NCBI GenBank assembly: GCA_029866005.1 | Contig: JARXAE010000018.1 | Span: forward strand, 1 to 64,000 | Reading direction: 5' to 3' | Length of the DNA: 64,000 bases | Origin: Fimbriimonas sp. | GTDB taxonomy: Bacteria; Armatimonadota; Fimbriimonadia; Fimbriimonadales; Fimbriimonadaceae | In this document: positions 8,994-15,963 of the stretch, one piece after another | Numbering within the stretch: the stretch's first letter is position 1 | Layout of the letters: every line of letters starts with the position of its first letter | Position numbers and translations under genes: made by a program | The notes under the pieces: model-generated | Seen by the model: only the letters and a program-made list of their open reading frames with translations | Told to the model about the DNA's origin: nothing | The model's database searches: none

Positions 8994-9622
8994 GTGTCTG
9001 TGGTAACGAATTCCCAAGACTCGCCAGGGCAGACGTCGAGTATCCAGTTCACTGCGTGATGCCACTCTTGAACGATTTCGATAGAAATCTTGGTTTTCTT
9101 GAGCTTTCCGCGCCGGAGAGCTCCATGCACTTCGTGAAGGACTTCTGCCCACGCAACGATGTCTTCCTTTGGTCGGACTTTCATTGCTTGTCTTAGCACT
9201 TCCGGCTGCTCCATGTCTTGCGGAAACAAATCGAATACGTCGCCAATCCGGGACTGCTTTATTGGCAAATCTATTTGAGGGATAACCCCAACACACCATA
9301 GTAGGAAATAGATGTGCTCTGTTCGCCAGCTAAAGTGAATCTGGTGTGTTTTGCTTGGCTTCTCGGTGAACACAAACTTCCGCTCCGGACCTGTCAACCA
9401 ATCATGGATATTGTTGGTTTCAACGTATTCAGGAAAGTAGGGGCCGAAATTTGTTTGTGCGTAGCCTGCGGCGCACCAAAGAGCTATGATCCGTTTCAGT
9501 ATCTCTTCGGTTGGCTGGAGGTTCCAGTCCTTCGACACTTCCGACAGGTCCGCATCAAGTGCAAAAGAAACGTCAGACTTCTTTAGCGCTGGACTAAGAA
9601 CGATTCGATTCCACTCTGACAC
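8990..9622 (-). CDS. DUF4272-like protein
   Basis: A 210-residue cytoplasmic protein. The pattern of an N-terminal helix with ILKRIIALWCAAGYA, a central SWRTEHIYFLLWCVGVI, and a later helix with EVLHEVHGALRRGK followed by VQEWHHAVNWI resembles DUF4272 proteins, whose function is unknown. I am only moderately sure of this family. It begins with GTG, and TAATAT lies 6 bases upstream, which supports this start as a leaderless one. The gene is divergent from metY with only 39 bases between. Confidence 0.55.
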   Translation of the reverse strand: MSEWNRIVLSPALKKSDVSFALDADLSEVSKDWNLQPTEEILKRIIALWCAAGYAQTNFGPYFPEYVETNNIHDWLTGPERKFVFTEKPSKTHQIHFSWRTEHIYFLLWCVGVIPQIDLPIKQSRIGDVFDLFPQDMEQPEVLRQAMKVRPKEDIVAWAEVLHEVHGALRRGKLKKTKISIEIVQEWHHAVNWILDVCPGESWEFVTTDT

Positions 9623-9628
9623 TCGAGG

Positions 9629-9634
9629 ATATTA
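9629..9634 (-). promoter_or_regulatory. -10 box deciding the GTG start of the DUF4272-like gene
   Basis: TAATAT on the minus strand is followed by 6 bases and then GTG. There is no Shine-Dalgarno, so initiation is probably leaderless. Confidence 0.5.
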
Positions 9635-9661
9635 CCAAGAGCTAGAACCATAATAGATGTA

Positions 9662-10945
9662 GTGAGTTCCTCCCGCCAGTTTGGTTTTGAAACGAAGATG
9701 CTCCACGCCGGGCAGGTACCGGATCCTTTTGTCGGGGCTCGGGCGGTGCCGATTCACCAGACGACGAGTTATGTTTTTAAGGATGCTGATGAAGCGGCTC
9801 ACCTGTTTGAGCTGAAGCAGTACGGCAATATTTACTCCCGGATCAGTAACCCGACAACGGCGGTTTTTGAGGAGCGAGTTGCTTCTCTGGAAGGCGCGAC
9901 GGGCGCGGTTGCGACCGCCAGCGGAATGGCGGCGGAGTTTGGGGTGGTGATGACCCTTTGTTCGCCGGGCGATCACATTGTTGCTTCTAACCAGCTTTAT
10001 GGCGGGACGATGACGATGTTTGCTCACACGCTGAAGAAGCTGTGCATCGACGTAACGTTTGTCGATCCGGATCGGGTTTCGGACTGGGAAGAAGCGGTCA
10101 CTCCGAAGACTCGGATGCTGTTTGTCGAGACGATTGGTAACCCGATTAACTCGATTCCTGACTTGGCTGCGCTGGCGGCTTTGGGTGATTCCAAAGGGAT
10201 TCCTTTGGTTGTCGATTCCACGTTCGCGACGCCTTATCTTTGCCGGCCGATTGAGCACGGAGCGACGATTGTCTTGCACTCGGCGACGAAGTTCATTGGC
10301 GGTCACGGGACGTCGATTGGCGGAGTGGTCACTGACTCGGGGAACTTCGATTTCTCGGGCTTTCCTACCATCGCCGACGCTTCCCCGAGTTATCACGGGA
10401 TGCGGTTCTTTGATACGTTTGGCCACTACGCCTTCCTCATGAAGCTAAGGGCGGAGACGATTCGGGACACCGGGGCTTGCATCTCGCCGACGAATGCGTT
10501 TAACTTGTTGCAGGGTCTGGAGACGCTGTCCCTCCGGATGGAGCGGCACGTTTCGAATGCTTTGGCGGTGGCTCAGTTCCTTGAGGCTCATCCAAAGGTT
10601 GGTCGAGTTCACTACGCCGGACTTCCCTCTCACCCGCATCATGATAGAGTTCAGAAGTATCTGCCGAAGGGGGCGGGGGCGGTGTTTGCTTTTGAGATTT
10701 CGGGTACCGATGCGCGTCAGGCGGGCAAGAGGTTCATTGAGTCTTTGCAGTTGTTCTCGCATCTTGCCAATGTTGGTGATGCGAAGAGCCTAGTCATTCA
10801 CCCCGCCAGCACGACGCACCAGCAGATGTCAGACACTGAACTCGAAGCGGCACGGATTACGCCGGGGATGATTCGGTTGTCGGTTGGTCTGGAGACTGTG
10901 GACGACTTGATTTGGGACCTAGAGCAGGCTTTGGAGAAGGCATGA
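9662..10945 (+). CDS. metY: O-acetylhomoserine sulfhydrylase
   Basis: A 427-residue PLP enzyme of the Cys/Met-metabolism family. The start is GTG: the next ATG (9698) would cut off the conserved FGFETKMLHAG opening. YSRISNPT, ASGMAAEF and the PLP-lysine segment HSATKFIGGHGTSIGG (K210) are seen; the last is typical of MetY, which makes homocysteine from O-acetylhomoserine and sulphide. Length equals that of the family. The stop codon overlaps the ATG of a CoA-binding-domain gene, so the two are translationally coupled. CATAAT lies 7 bases before the GTG. Confidence 0.88.
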   Translation: MSSSRQFGFETKMLHAGQVPDPFVGARAVPIHQTTSYVFKDADEAAHLFELKQYGNIYSRISNPTTAVFEERVASLEGATGAVATASGMAAEFGVVMTLCSPGDHIVASNQLYGGTMTMFAHTLKKLCIDVTFVDPDRVSDWEEAVTPKTRMLFVETIGNPINSIPDLAALAALGDSKGIPLVVDSTFATPYLCRPIEHGATIVLHSATKFIGGHGTSIGGVVTDSGNFDFSGFPTIADASPSYHGMRFFDTFGHYAFLMKLRAETIRDTGACISPTNAFNLLQGLETLSLRMERHVSNALAVAQFLEAHPKVGRVHYAGLPSHPHHDRVQKYLPKGAGAVFAFEISGTDARQAGKRFIESLQLFSHLANVGDAKSLVIHPASTTHQQMSDTELEAARITPGMIRLSVGLETVDDLIWDLEQALEKA

Positions 10946-11466
10946 GTATCGCTTGTAGCATTAACCTGAACACCACTCTGACTGCGGAGCAGCGGGAGCG
11001 GTACCAGAATGGCGACCAGATTCAGAGGCTGTTGGCTTCGATGCGGAAGGTTGCGATTATTGGGCTGTCGACGGAGTCGACGAAGGCTTCGAACATGGTT
11101 GCTTCCTACCTTCTTGATGAAGGGTTTGAAGTGATTCCGGTTCATCCGAAGGCGGATTTCATTCTGGGGCAGAAGGTTTATCGGTCGCTGGCGGAGGTTC
11201 CGTTTGCGGTTGATGTGGTGAACGTTTTTCGACCGGGGCATGAGATGTGGGACATTACCGACCAGGCGATTGCGAATGGTGCGAAGGCGGTTTGGTCACA
11301 GCTGCGAATCATCAACTTTGACGCGGGTTCTCGAGCAATTGACGCTGGACTGGTTGCGGTGCAGGATAAGTGCATTAAGATGGAGCACGGTCGGTACGGC
11401 GGGATGCTGCACTGGGCGGGGATGAATACGGAGATCATCTCTGCGAAGCGGCGCGTCGTCGGCTGA
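10942..11466 (+). CDS. CoA-binding-domain protein coupled to metY
   Basis: A 174-residue protein with a CoA_binding_2 Rossmann domain: KVAIIGLSTESTKASNMVASYL forms the nucleotide loop, then VIPVHPKADFILGQKVYRSLAEVP, VDVVNVFRP and GAKAVWSQLRIIN, and a conserved CIKMEH motif. The ATG at 10942 overlaps the metY TGA (ATGA), which fixes the start better than the longer TTG frame. The domain binds CoA in structural homologues of the YccU/YneT type, but its function is unsettled. The link with metY suggests a role around acetyl-CoA-dependent methionine synthesis; this is inference. Confidence 0.8.
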   Translation: MSIACSINLNTTLTAEQRERYQNGDQIQRLLASMRKVAIIGLSTESTKASNMVASYLLDEGFEVIPVHPKADFILGQKVYRSLAEVPFAVDVVNVFRPGHEMWDITDQAIANGAKAVWSQLRIINFDAGSRAIDAGLVAVQDKCIKMEHGRYGGMLHWAGMNTEIISAKRRVVG

Positions 11467-11864
11467 GGCGTTGGCTGAACTTGGCAATTGGCGGTTTCGG
11501 CGGTTTTGGGTTCAATGGGGTGTGATTGCTTCGTATTTTCGGCGGTCATGGCGGAAGTTGTTGAATCCGGATTCGCCGACTTGCTGATGCGTCGGGCGGT
11601 TCGCGCAGTTGGCGCAGATGGGTTCAACGAGAGCTCGGTTTTGGGCAAAGTTCGCGACGGTTGGCGCAAATGGGTTGGGGTGTCGGTGAAGTCGGTGCAT
11701 TTGGGTTCAAGCTGATTGACTTGATGGGCAGATTTCGGTACAGTCGGTGCTCGACGTTGAACCTGGATGGGTGAGCTCGGTGCTCGTTTTTGTGGTGCCG
11801 GAAGTTTTGGATTGGCAGGGGTTGGTGGATGGTTTTGCTCCGGGCTGGACCGATTTTGGGAAAT

Positions 11865-11920
11865 TTGATCATCACCTTATAGGCGAAGTTTCGGGGCGTT
11901 TGTCAACTTGGTTCTGTAAA
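11865..11920 (+). repeat. Dispersed intergenic repeat, copy B
   Basis: TTGATCATCACCTTATAGGC, then GAAG, a G/C patch, TTGTCAACTTGGTT and TATTTTC. It matches copy C at 35328 closely: TTGATCATCAC, TAGGCGA, GTTGTCAACCTGGTT and TATTTTC all align at the same spacing. Confidence 0.65.
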
Positions 11921-11946
11921 TATTTTCGAAGGGACTGTTTCGGGTG

Positions 11947-12008
11947 AAGCCCTCGCCCGTCTCAGGAGGCGCTTCGCTTACACCTGATCCACCCTCCCTT
12001 CAGGGAGG
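11947..12008 (+). repeat. Palindrome-containing spacer repeat
   Basis: CCCTCGCCCGTCTC, an arm with GCGCTTCGCTTACACC, and then the perfect palindrome CCCTCCCTTCAGGGAGGG followed by ACTTGGG. The layout (CCCTCxCCC, about 30 bases, then a CCCTC-type palindrome and CTT) is the same as in the repeat to the right of the DUF559 gene at 15113-15176, with a different palindrome core. Confidence 0.6.
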
Positions 12009-12039
12009 GACTTGGGCTGGTGGGAAGTTGGGTGCGGGG

Positions 12040-12639
12040 CTACTTGCGTATCCGTTCGATTACTTGACGCCAAACGCCCTGCCCTAGAGTGCCGAGGAGG
12101 TGGATTGGGTTGACGGGTTCGCGGACGCCTTCGATTGGGCCGTAGGTGATCGTGCGCTCGTTCGGATTGAGACGATACAGTTGAACGCCGGAGGGGGCCA
12201 AGGATAGCTCGCCGACGACATCGCCAGTGTCTGAATCGAAGTTGGGATTGTGCACCCAATCGATGGAATTCGTCTTTAGCGAACCTTCCCAGATACTGCC
12301 TTGGAGCACCCAGCTGAATCTGCCATACCTGCTGTAGACGAGCACTCCGAGCGGGGTTTCGAGGACTTCTTGCTGAACATGGTCAATAATCAAACTGTCG
12401 TTTTGCCTTAGGATAACGACTTCCCCTCGACGAAGAGCCGCCCAGTAGGAGCCGTCCTCGCAGTGCTTTGCTTCGACGATTAGATCTTCGTGATCCAATC
12501 CGACTAAGGCGTGGTCAGTTCCGTCTTCGGATTCCCAGATGCATGCTCGGTCGCCACGGGGTTCACGGAGACGGAACACTTGGTCACAATCGTTGATTGC
12601 GACGTGGTTGCCTTGGACGTTTTCGGAGCCGGGGTACAT
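12040..12639 (-). CDS. Unknown protein, paralogue of the gene at 13333
   Basis: A soluble 199-residue protein without signal or membrane segment and of no family I recognise. Taking the ATG at 12639 aligns its N-terminus with its paralogue at 13333-13848. Shared in order are SEN-x3-NHV, a RL-x2-P-x-GDRAC-x-W block, DG-x2-H-x2-VG-x2-HED, TPLG-x3-YS, and W-x-L-x-G-x-IW-x-G. The C-terminal third differs from the paralogue and is longer. It lies 35 bases downstream of the second toxin gene on the same strand and may be carried on that transcript. Confidence 0.6.
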   Translation of the reverse strand: MYPGSENVQGNHVAINDCDQVFRLREPRGDRACIWESEDGTDHALVGLDHEDLIVEAKHCEDGSYWAALRRGEVVILRQNDSLIIDHVQQEVLETPLGVLVYSRYGRFSWVLQGSIWEGSLKTNSIDWVHNPNFDSDTGDVVGELSLAPSGVQLYRLNPNERTITYGPIEGVREPVNPIHLLGTLGQGVWRQVIERIRK

Positions 12640-12674
12640 AAAAGCTTGCGAGATTGACTGGTCGACCGCGCAAT

Positions 12675-12974
12675 CTAGTCTTGAATATACAAGAAGTACT
12701 GCATTGCGGTGTGAAGGATGCGAACGACGTAAATGCTGTCCTCCGTTACCTCGTACACAATTCGGTGCCCCGCTTTGGCTCCGGGCCACTTCGCAATGTA
12801 ACTTTGGCGGCCTGGTCGTTCTGCGATGCGCCTACCGATGCCAGGCATGGAGGCGACTAGTTCCATTTCGGAGACCAGGAACTGGATGTATCGGTCGGCT
12901 TGGGTTATACCGAAGTCGGCGGTAGTGGTCGTGTGGATCCCGGATAAATCGAGGTCAGCCCACGTGCTGAGCAC
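12675..12974 (-). CDS. RelE/ParE-family toxin, second pair
   Basis: A 99-residue toxin-like protein. Family marks are a helix with ADRYIQFLVSEMELVASMPG, IGRRIAERPGRQSYI, GHRIVYEVTEDSIYVVRILH and a short hydrophobic end. The GTG at 12974 is the only usable start: a TGA in frame stands a few codons upstream. It starts 2 bases after the stop of the antitoxin-like gene. It is related in layout, but not closely in sequence, to the toxin at 4831. Confidence 0.75.
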   Translation of the reverse strand: MLSTWADLDLSGIHTTTTADFGITQADRYIQFLVSEMELVASMPGIGRRIAERPGRQSYIAKWPGAKAGHRIVYEVTEDSIYVVRILHTAMQYFLYIQD

Positions 12975-12976
12975 AA

Positions 12977-13147
12977 CTACGCGGATTTCTCAATCACCTC
13001 GTGCGCGCCAAGCCAAGCGGCGGTCCTTGCTTTTGCTCGCTCGACGGCTGTGCTGAGCGGGATTCCGTCTCCGGGCTGATGGGGCGGAACTAGGTCGATA
13101 GCGGCGTACTCTTCGGGAGTCAACACCTCTGGATCTTGTTGGTTCAT
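12977..13147 (-). CDS. Small antitoxin partner, second pair
   Basis: A 56-residue open frame (starting MNQQDPEVLTPEEYAAIDLV, ending HEVIEKSA) just before the toxin gene. Like the first antitoxin it has a short polar head, a PEE helix and a C-terminal amphipathic helix (STAVERAKARTAAWLGAHE). TACACT ends 6 bases before the ATG, suggesting a leaderless message. Its role is inferred from gene order and size. Confidence 0.68.
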   Translation of the reverse strand: MNQQDPEVLTPEEYAAIDLVPPHQPGDGIPLSTAVERAKARTAAWLGAHEVIEKSA

Positions 13148-13332
13148 GGATGAAGTGTACAGCAGTTTTGGAGTCAGTGGGAGTTTGAACGAGATGTGTG
13201 TGTAATTGTCAAGCTGTTCACGGACAAACTGAGTTTTGGAGAGTCTAAAGCATAAGAGATTGACCGTTTGACCGTGCTACCGGGCTAATTCGCTTTAACC
13301 TGCCTACGCAGTGGCTCGTCGGAATTCGCAGA

Positions 13333-13848
13333 CTACCTCTGCCGTTCTAGGATTCGAATTTGCCTTGCGAATGGGTCAATCTCTACTTCTCGCCAGTTTG
13401 TGTAGTCATTGATCACCTCGATTCCAGCTTCCGCAACTCTTTTTTCGGGATCGTAATCTCGAACGAAAAAGTCAACCCCGTCCAACTCGCCGGACCAAAT
13501 CTCACCCGCGAGCATCCAGTGGAATGTCGCAGAGTAGCTACTGTAAAAGATCGGACCAAGAGGCGTTGGCAAATTTCCCCAAAAGTGATTATCGAGTCGA
13601 ATTGCCGTGTTGCCCTTGAGCAATATCGTAGGTCCGTTTATGAGTTCAAGAGTGCCACCCCAAGGCTCGGCCTCATTGGCCTGCGATAAGATGTCCTCAT
13701 GCTGCATTCCGACGATGCCATGATAGTGACCGTCTGCGGCGATCCAGAGACATGCCCGATCTCCAACCGGATTTTTCAGTCGGTACGTGACAGTGCAGTG
13801 TCGTAGATCGACGTGGTTCTCGGGCAGATTCTCTGACCAGACTTGCAT
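13333..13848 (-). CDS. Unknown protein, paralogue of the gene at 12040
   Basis: A 171-residue cytoplasmic protein starting MQVWSENLPENHVDLRHC. It shares the GDRACLW, HGIVGMQHED, PTPLGPIFYSS and HWMLAGEIWSGEL blocks with the gene at 12040, so the two are diverged copies. No known family is recognised. The ATG is 4 bases after the stop of the methyltransferase gene, so it is probably translated from the same message. The paralogues are separated by a toxin-antitoxin pair. Confidence 0.62.
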   Translation of the reverse strand: MQVWSENLPENHVDLRHCTVTYRLKNPVGDRACLWIAADGHYHGIVGMQHEDILSQANEAEPWGGTLELINGPTILLKGNTAIRLDNHFWGNLPTPLGPIFYSSYSATFHWMLAGEIWSGELDGVDFFVRDYDPEKRVAEAGIEVINDYTNWREVEIDPFARQIRILERQR

Positions 13849-13852
13849 AGAC

Positions 13853-14599
13853 TCACTTCTTTACACTAGCAAAGTGAACCCGATCCGATTTCTCTCTCGG
13901 AGGGTTGAGGGTGTAGGATTCGAAGACTCGGATGTCTTGGAAGCCGGCTTCGTCGAGGAGGTCGACGACGTCTTCGATTTCGTAGGCGCGTTGGGTGTGG
14001 GTTTCGGTGAACTCTTGGTCGCCGACCCAGAATTGCATGTTGACTTGGATGATGCGGGTTCGGGGGTCGTAGTCGCCTCGCCAGCGGTAGCGGACTTTGC
14101 TGGATTTGCTCATGTCTTGCTGGTTGAACATCTTTTGCTCGAAGGCATAGGCGAGGTTGAGGTCGAAGATGAACGATCCGCCGGAGGGAAGGTGGGCGGC
14201 AATTCTCTTGAACGCCTTCAGCAGGTCTTGGAGGTCGGTGATGTTGTTGAAGCTATCGAAGAAGCAGAGGGCGGCATCGTATTGGCGGCCCATGTCGACG
14301 GTGCAGGCGTTGGCGACTTCGAAGCGGAGGGGCATCTTTCTTCGCTCGGCTTTGAGGCGGGCTTGGCGGATCATAGGCTCGCTGAGGTCGAAGCCTTCGA
14401 CTTCGAGGCCCTCGTGGGTGAGCATGTGGGTGAGGGTTCCGGTTCCGCAACATGCGTCGAGGACGGTCTTTGGCTTTTGGCCCTGCATGGAGAGGAGGAG
14501 GAGGTAGTAGCTGGACCACATGCGGTACGGCACAGGCTTCATCAGGTCGTCGTAGAACTCGGCGATCTCGGTGAAGCTGGTGACTTCGGGGTGGGACAT
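13853..14599 (-). CDS. SAM-dependent methyltransferase
   Basis: A 248-residue class I methyltransferase. Motif I is VLDACCGTGTLT (about 46-57), then VEGFDLSEPMI with the acidic ribose ligand, CFFDSFNNI in the motif IV position, and a GGSFIFDLN strand. It resembles small-molecule methyltransferases with an N-terminal FYDDLM helix. The substrate is unknown. The start at 14599 is preceded by TAAACT 8 bases upstream; a longer frame to 14761 runs into the repeat at 14669-14717 and is not credible. It heads a two-gene unit with the unknown gene at 13333. Confidence 0.8.
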   Translation of the reverse strand: MSHPEVTSFTEIAEFYDDLMKPVPYRMWSSYYLLLLSMQGQKPKTVLDACCGTGTLTHMLTHEGLEVEGFDLSEPMIRQARLKAERRKMPLRFEVANACTVDMGRQYDAALCFFDSFNNITDLQDLLKAFKRIAAHLPSGGSFIFDLNLAYAFEQKMFNQQDMSKSSKVRYRWRGDYDPRTRIIQVNMQFWVGDQEFTETHTQRAYEIEDVVDLLDEAGFQDIRVFESYTLNPPREKSDRVHFASVKK

Positions 14600-14668
14600 G
14601 CACGATGAGTTTATCTGAATGTGCTTATGCTGCCTTGATGCTCGATGTTTTGATAAGATGGAGATGGA

Positions 14669-14717
14669 AAGTCCCCTCTCCCATCTATTTGATGGGAGAG
14701 GGGGTTGGGGGTGAGGG
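14669..14717 (-). repeat. Left inverted repeat beside the DUF559 gene
   Basis: Read on the minus strand this is CCCTCACCCCC, a short arm, then CCCTCTCCCATC-AAATA-GATGGGAGAGGGG and ACTT. The right-hand copy at 15113-15176 reads the same on the plus strand, so the gene sits between inverted copies, each with an internal hairpin. Confidence 0.75.
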
Positions 14718-14755
14718 AAATAGGAGCCCAACGAAAGCGACCAATTCGAACGAAA

Positions 14756-15106
14756 ATGCAAGTTGATCGGGCACGGAAAGCGCGTCAGGAGGCATCTGTG
14801 GCAGAGGAGATTGTCTGGCGACTACTTAGGGGTCATAAGGAGGGATTCAAGTTTCGGCGAGAGCATCCGATCGGCTCCTATCGTCTTGACTTTTACTGCG
14901 CCGAGGTGAAAGTTTGCATTGAGCTTGATGGTGAGCAACACGATCCTGTTCGAGACGAAATTCGGGATAACTACCTTGCGCGGCTGGGAATCGTCACCTA
15001 TCGAATTCCGAATGTCGAGTTTTTTCAGCTCGATCCGAATGCACCTTATCAGGATCATATCCTGGAGGCACTGAAACTGTGTGAGAGTCGTCGGCGAGAG
15101 CGGTAG
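14756..15106 (+). CDS. DUF559 (Vsr-like) endonuclease-domain protein
   Basis: A 116-residue protein that is almost all DUF559 domain: AEEIVWRLLRGHKEGFKFRR, HPIGSYRLDFYC, VKVCIELDGEQH and a final strand GIVTYRIPNVEFF. These are the family's Glu, Asp and Glu/Gln-His nuclease positions, and the fold is related to very-short-patch repair endonucleases. The ATG at 14756 suits the family length; an upstream TTG (14705) lies inside the repeat. DUF559 genes are often found singly in spacer regions. Here inverted palindromic repeats lie about 40 bases before and 6 bases after it. Confidence 0.82.
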   Translation: MQVDRARKARQEASVAEEIVWRLLRGHKEGFKFRREHPIGSYRLDFYCAEVKVCIELDGEQHDPVRDEIRDNYLARLGIVTYRIPNVEFFQLDPNAPYQDHILEALKLCESRRRER

Positions 15107-15112
15107 ACTGCT

Positions 15113-15176
15113 CCCTCACCCCCGGTTCGCTACGCTCACCGGCCCCTCTCCCATCGAATAGATGGGAGAGGGGCTT
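15113..15176 (+). repeat. Right inverted repeat beside the DUF559 gene
   Basis: CCCTCACCCCC, an arm with an imperfect hairpin (CCGGTTCGC...TCACCGG), then CCCTCTCCCATC-GAATA-GATGGGAGAGGGG and CTT. Its strong hairpin may also end transcripts from the DUF559 gene and, from the other side, the ccm operon, whose last stop codon is 7 bases away. Confidence 0.75.
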
Positions 15177-15182
15177 CACGGA

Positions 15183-15311
15183 TTACCTTGAGAGTTCGTC
15201 GAGCTTGTCTTCGGCGCGTTTAACTGCTTTCTCCGTCCGAAGGAGCATTAGGCAGACGCCGAACCACAGGAGCATTGACGTCAGAGCGGCGAGGACTTTC
15301 CAGAGATCCAT
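15183..15311 (-). CDS. ccmD: CcmD-like haem exporter small subunit
   Basis: A 42-residue frame starting MDLWKVLAALTSMLLWFGVC and ending DELSR: one hydrophobic span followed by a charged helix (RTEKAVKRAEDKL). This is the CcmD layout, and it is the last gene after ccmA, ccmB and ccmC. CcmD tethers apo-CcmE's haem loading to the CcmABC complex. It overlaps the end of the annotated ccmC frame by 92 bases, which is long; the ccmC tail there is rich in Arg and Ser and may be poorly constrained. Confidence 0.7.
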   Translation of the reverse strand: MDLWKVLAALTSMLLWFGVCLMLLRTEKAVKRAEDKLDELSR

Positions 15312-15963
15312 AGTTGTTTTCCAGTTTGTGTGCGATGAGCAAAGAGCGAGCGCGAAGTTTGTAGACCCAGGCGGTGAGGATCCAGACGAGGATCATCAGT
15401 TCGACGGTGACCAGTGCGTAGCCACCTTTGAGGCGACCTTTCATAATGGTCTCGCTGGGGTGGAACGATTCGACTTGGGGGAGGCGAGGGAAGACGAAGG
15501 TGAGGAAGAGGAACGGCAGGAAGGCCGCGAGGGCATAGCCGGCGGCGTTTTGGGCGCGTTTGTCGGGGTCGGGGAACGCGCTTCGGAGGACGAAGTAGGC
15601 GATGTAGACCGTGCTAACGAGAAGGAAGCTGACTTGGCGGGGGTCGTTTTGCCACCAGGCGCCCCATTGGACTTTGCTGAAGAAGACTCCGCTAGCGAGG
15701 GTGAGCAGGATGAAGAGCATCGCGTACTCGTGGGCGCTTTGGCTGCGGATGTCCCAGGCTTGGTCGCGGGTTTTCAGGTATTTCCAGCTGAACCAGAGTC
15801 CGGCGGAGACGAGTCCGGTCGCCATGATGGGGAACGGGAAGTGCCAGAAGAAGATTCGGGCGAACTCGGGGTTCATGAACCCAGCGGCGTCGCCAACGAG
15901 GTAGCTGTGCCAGATGGCGAGCGGCATTCCTAGCATTAGGACCCAGCGGCTCAGCTTTTCCAT
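15220..15963 (-). CDS. ccmC: Haem exporter CcmC
   Basis: A 247-residue membrane protein with about six hydrophobic spans. The tryptophan-rich haem-handling motif is WGAWWQNDPR, in the periplasmic loop, and a conserved His stands early (FFWHFPFP). CcmC passes haem to CcmE during cytochrome c maturation. The start overlaps the end of ccmB by 13 bases. The last 30 residues (after IAHKLENNYGSL) overlap ccmD in another frame and are unlike other CcmC ends. Confidence 0.85.
   Translation of the reverse strand: MEKLSRWVLMLGMPLAIWHSYLVGDAAGFMNPEFARIFFWHFPFPIMATGLVSAGLWFSWKYLKTRDQAWDIRSQSAHEYAMLFILLTLASGVFFSKVQWGAWWQNDPRQVSFLLVSTVYIAYFVLRSAFPDPDKRAQNAAGYALAAFLPFLFLTFVFPRLPQVESFHPSETIMKGRLKGGYALVTVELMILVWILTAWVYKLRARSLLIAHKLENNYGSLESPRRSDVNAPVVRRLPNAPSDGESS

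Larger units (their letters stand above)
11467..12039. other. 573-base non-coding spacer with repeats
   Basis: No convincing gene is present. Short frames on either strand have odd composition (many TTG/GGG and GGCGCAAATGGGTT-like words) and no recognisable motifs. The spacer holds copy B of the TAGGCGA/GTTGTCAAC repeat at about 11865-11920 and a palindrome-bearing repeat at 11947-12008. It separates the metY pair from the accessory-looking 12-15 kb stretch. Confidence 0.55.

Noticed and set aside
9623-9661. Possible SAM or cobalamin riboswitch before metY
   Set aside because: Only 39 bases separate metY from the divergent gene, too short for a known riboswitch; no matching core was seen.
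11488-11875. Small open frames in the 11.5-12.0 kb spacer
   Set aside because: Composition is odd on both strands, no motif or ribosome-binding site is seen, and part is repeat sequence. They are treated as non-coding.
14600-14761. N-terminal extension of the methyltransferase to 14761
   Set aside because: It would translate the inverted repeat beside the DUF559 gene, and TAAACT lies 8 bases before the internal ATG at 14599.
14669-15176. CRISPR array from the palindromic repeats near the DUF559 gene
   Set aside because: Only two copies are present, they are inverted and a gene lies between; there are no spacers and no cas genes.
12000-15200. Prophage or genomic island with an integrase
   Set aside because: The stretch is accessory-looking, but no integrase, transposase, tail or capsid gene and no tRNA-end duplication was found.
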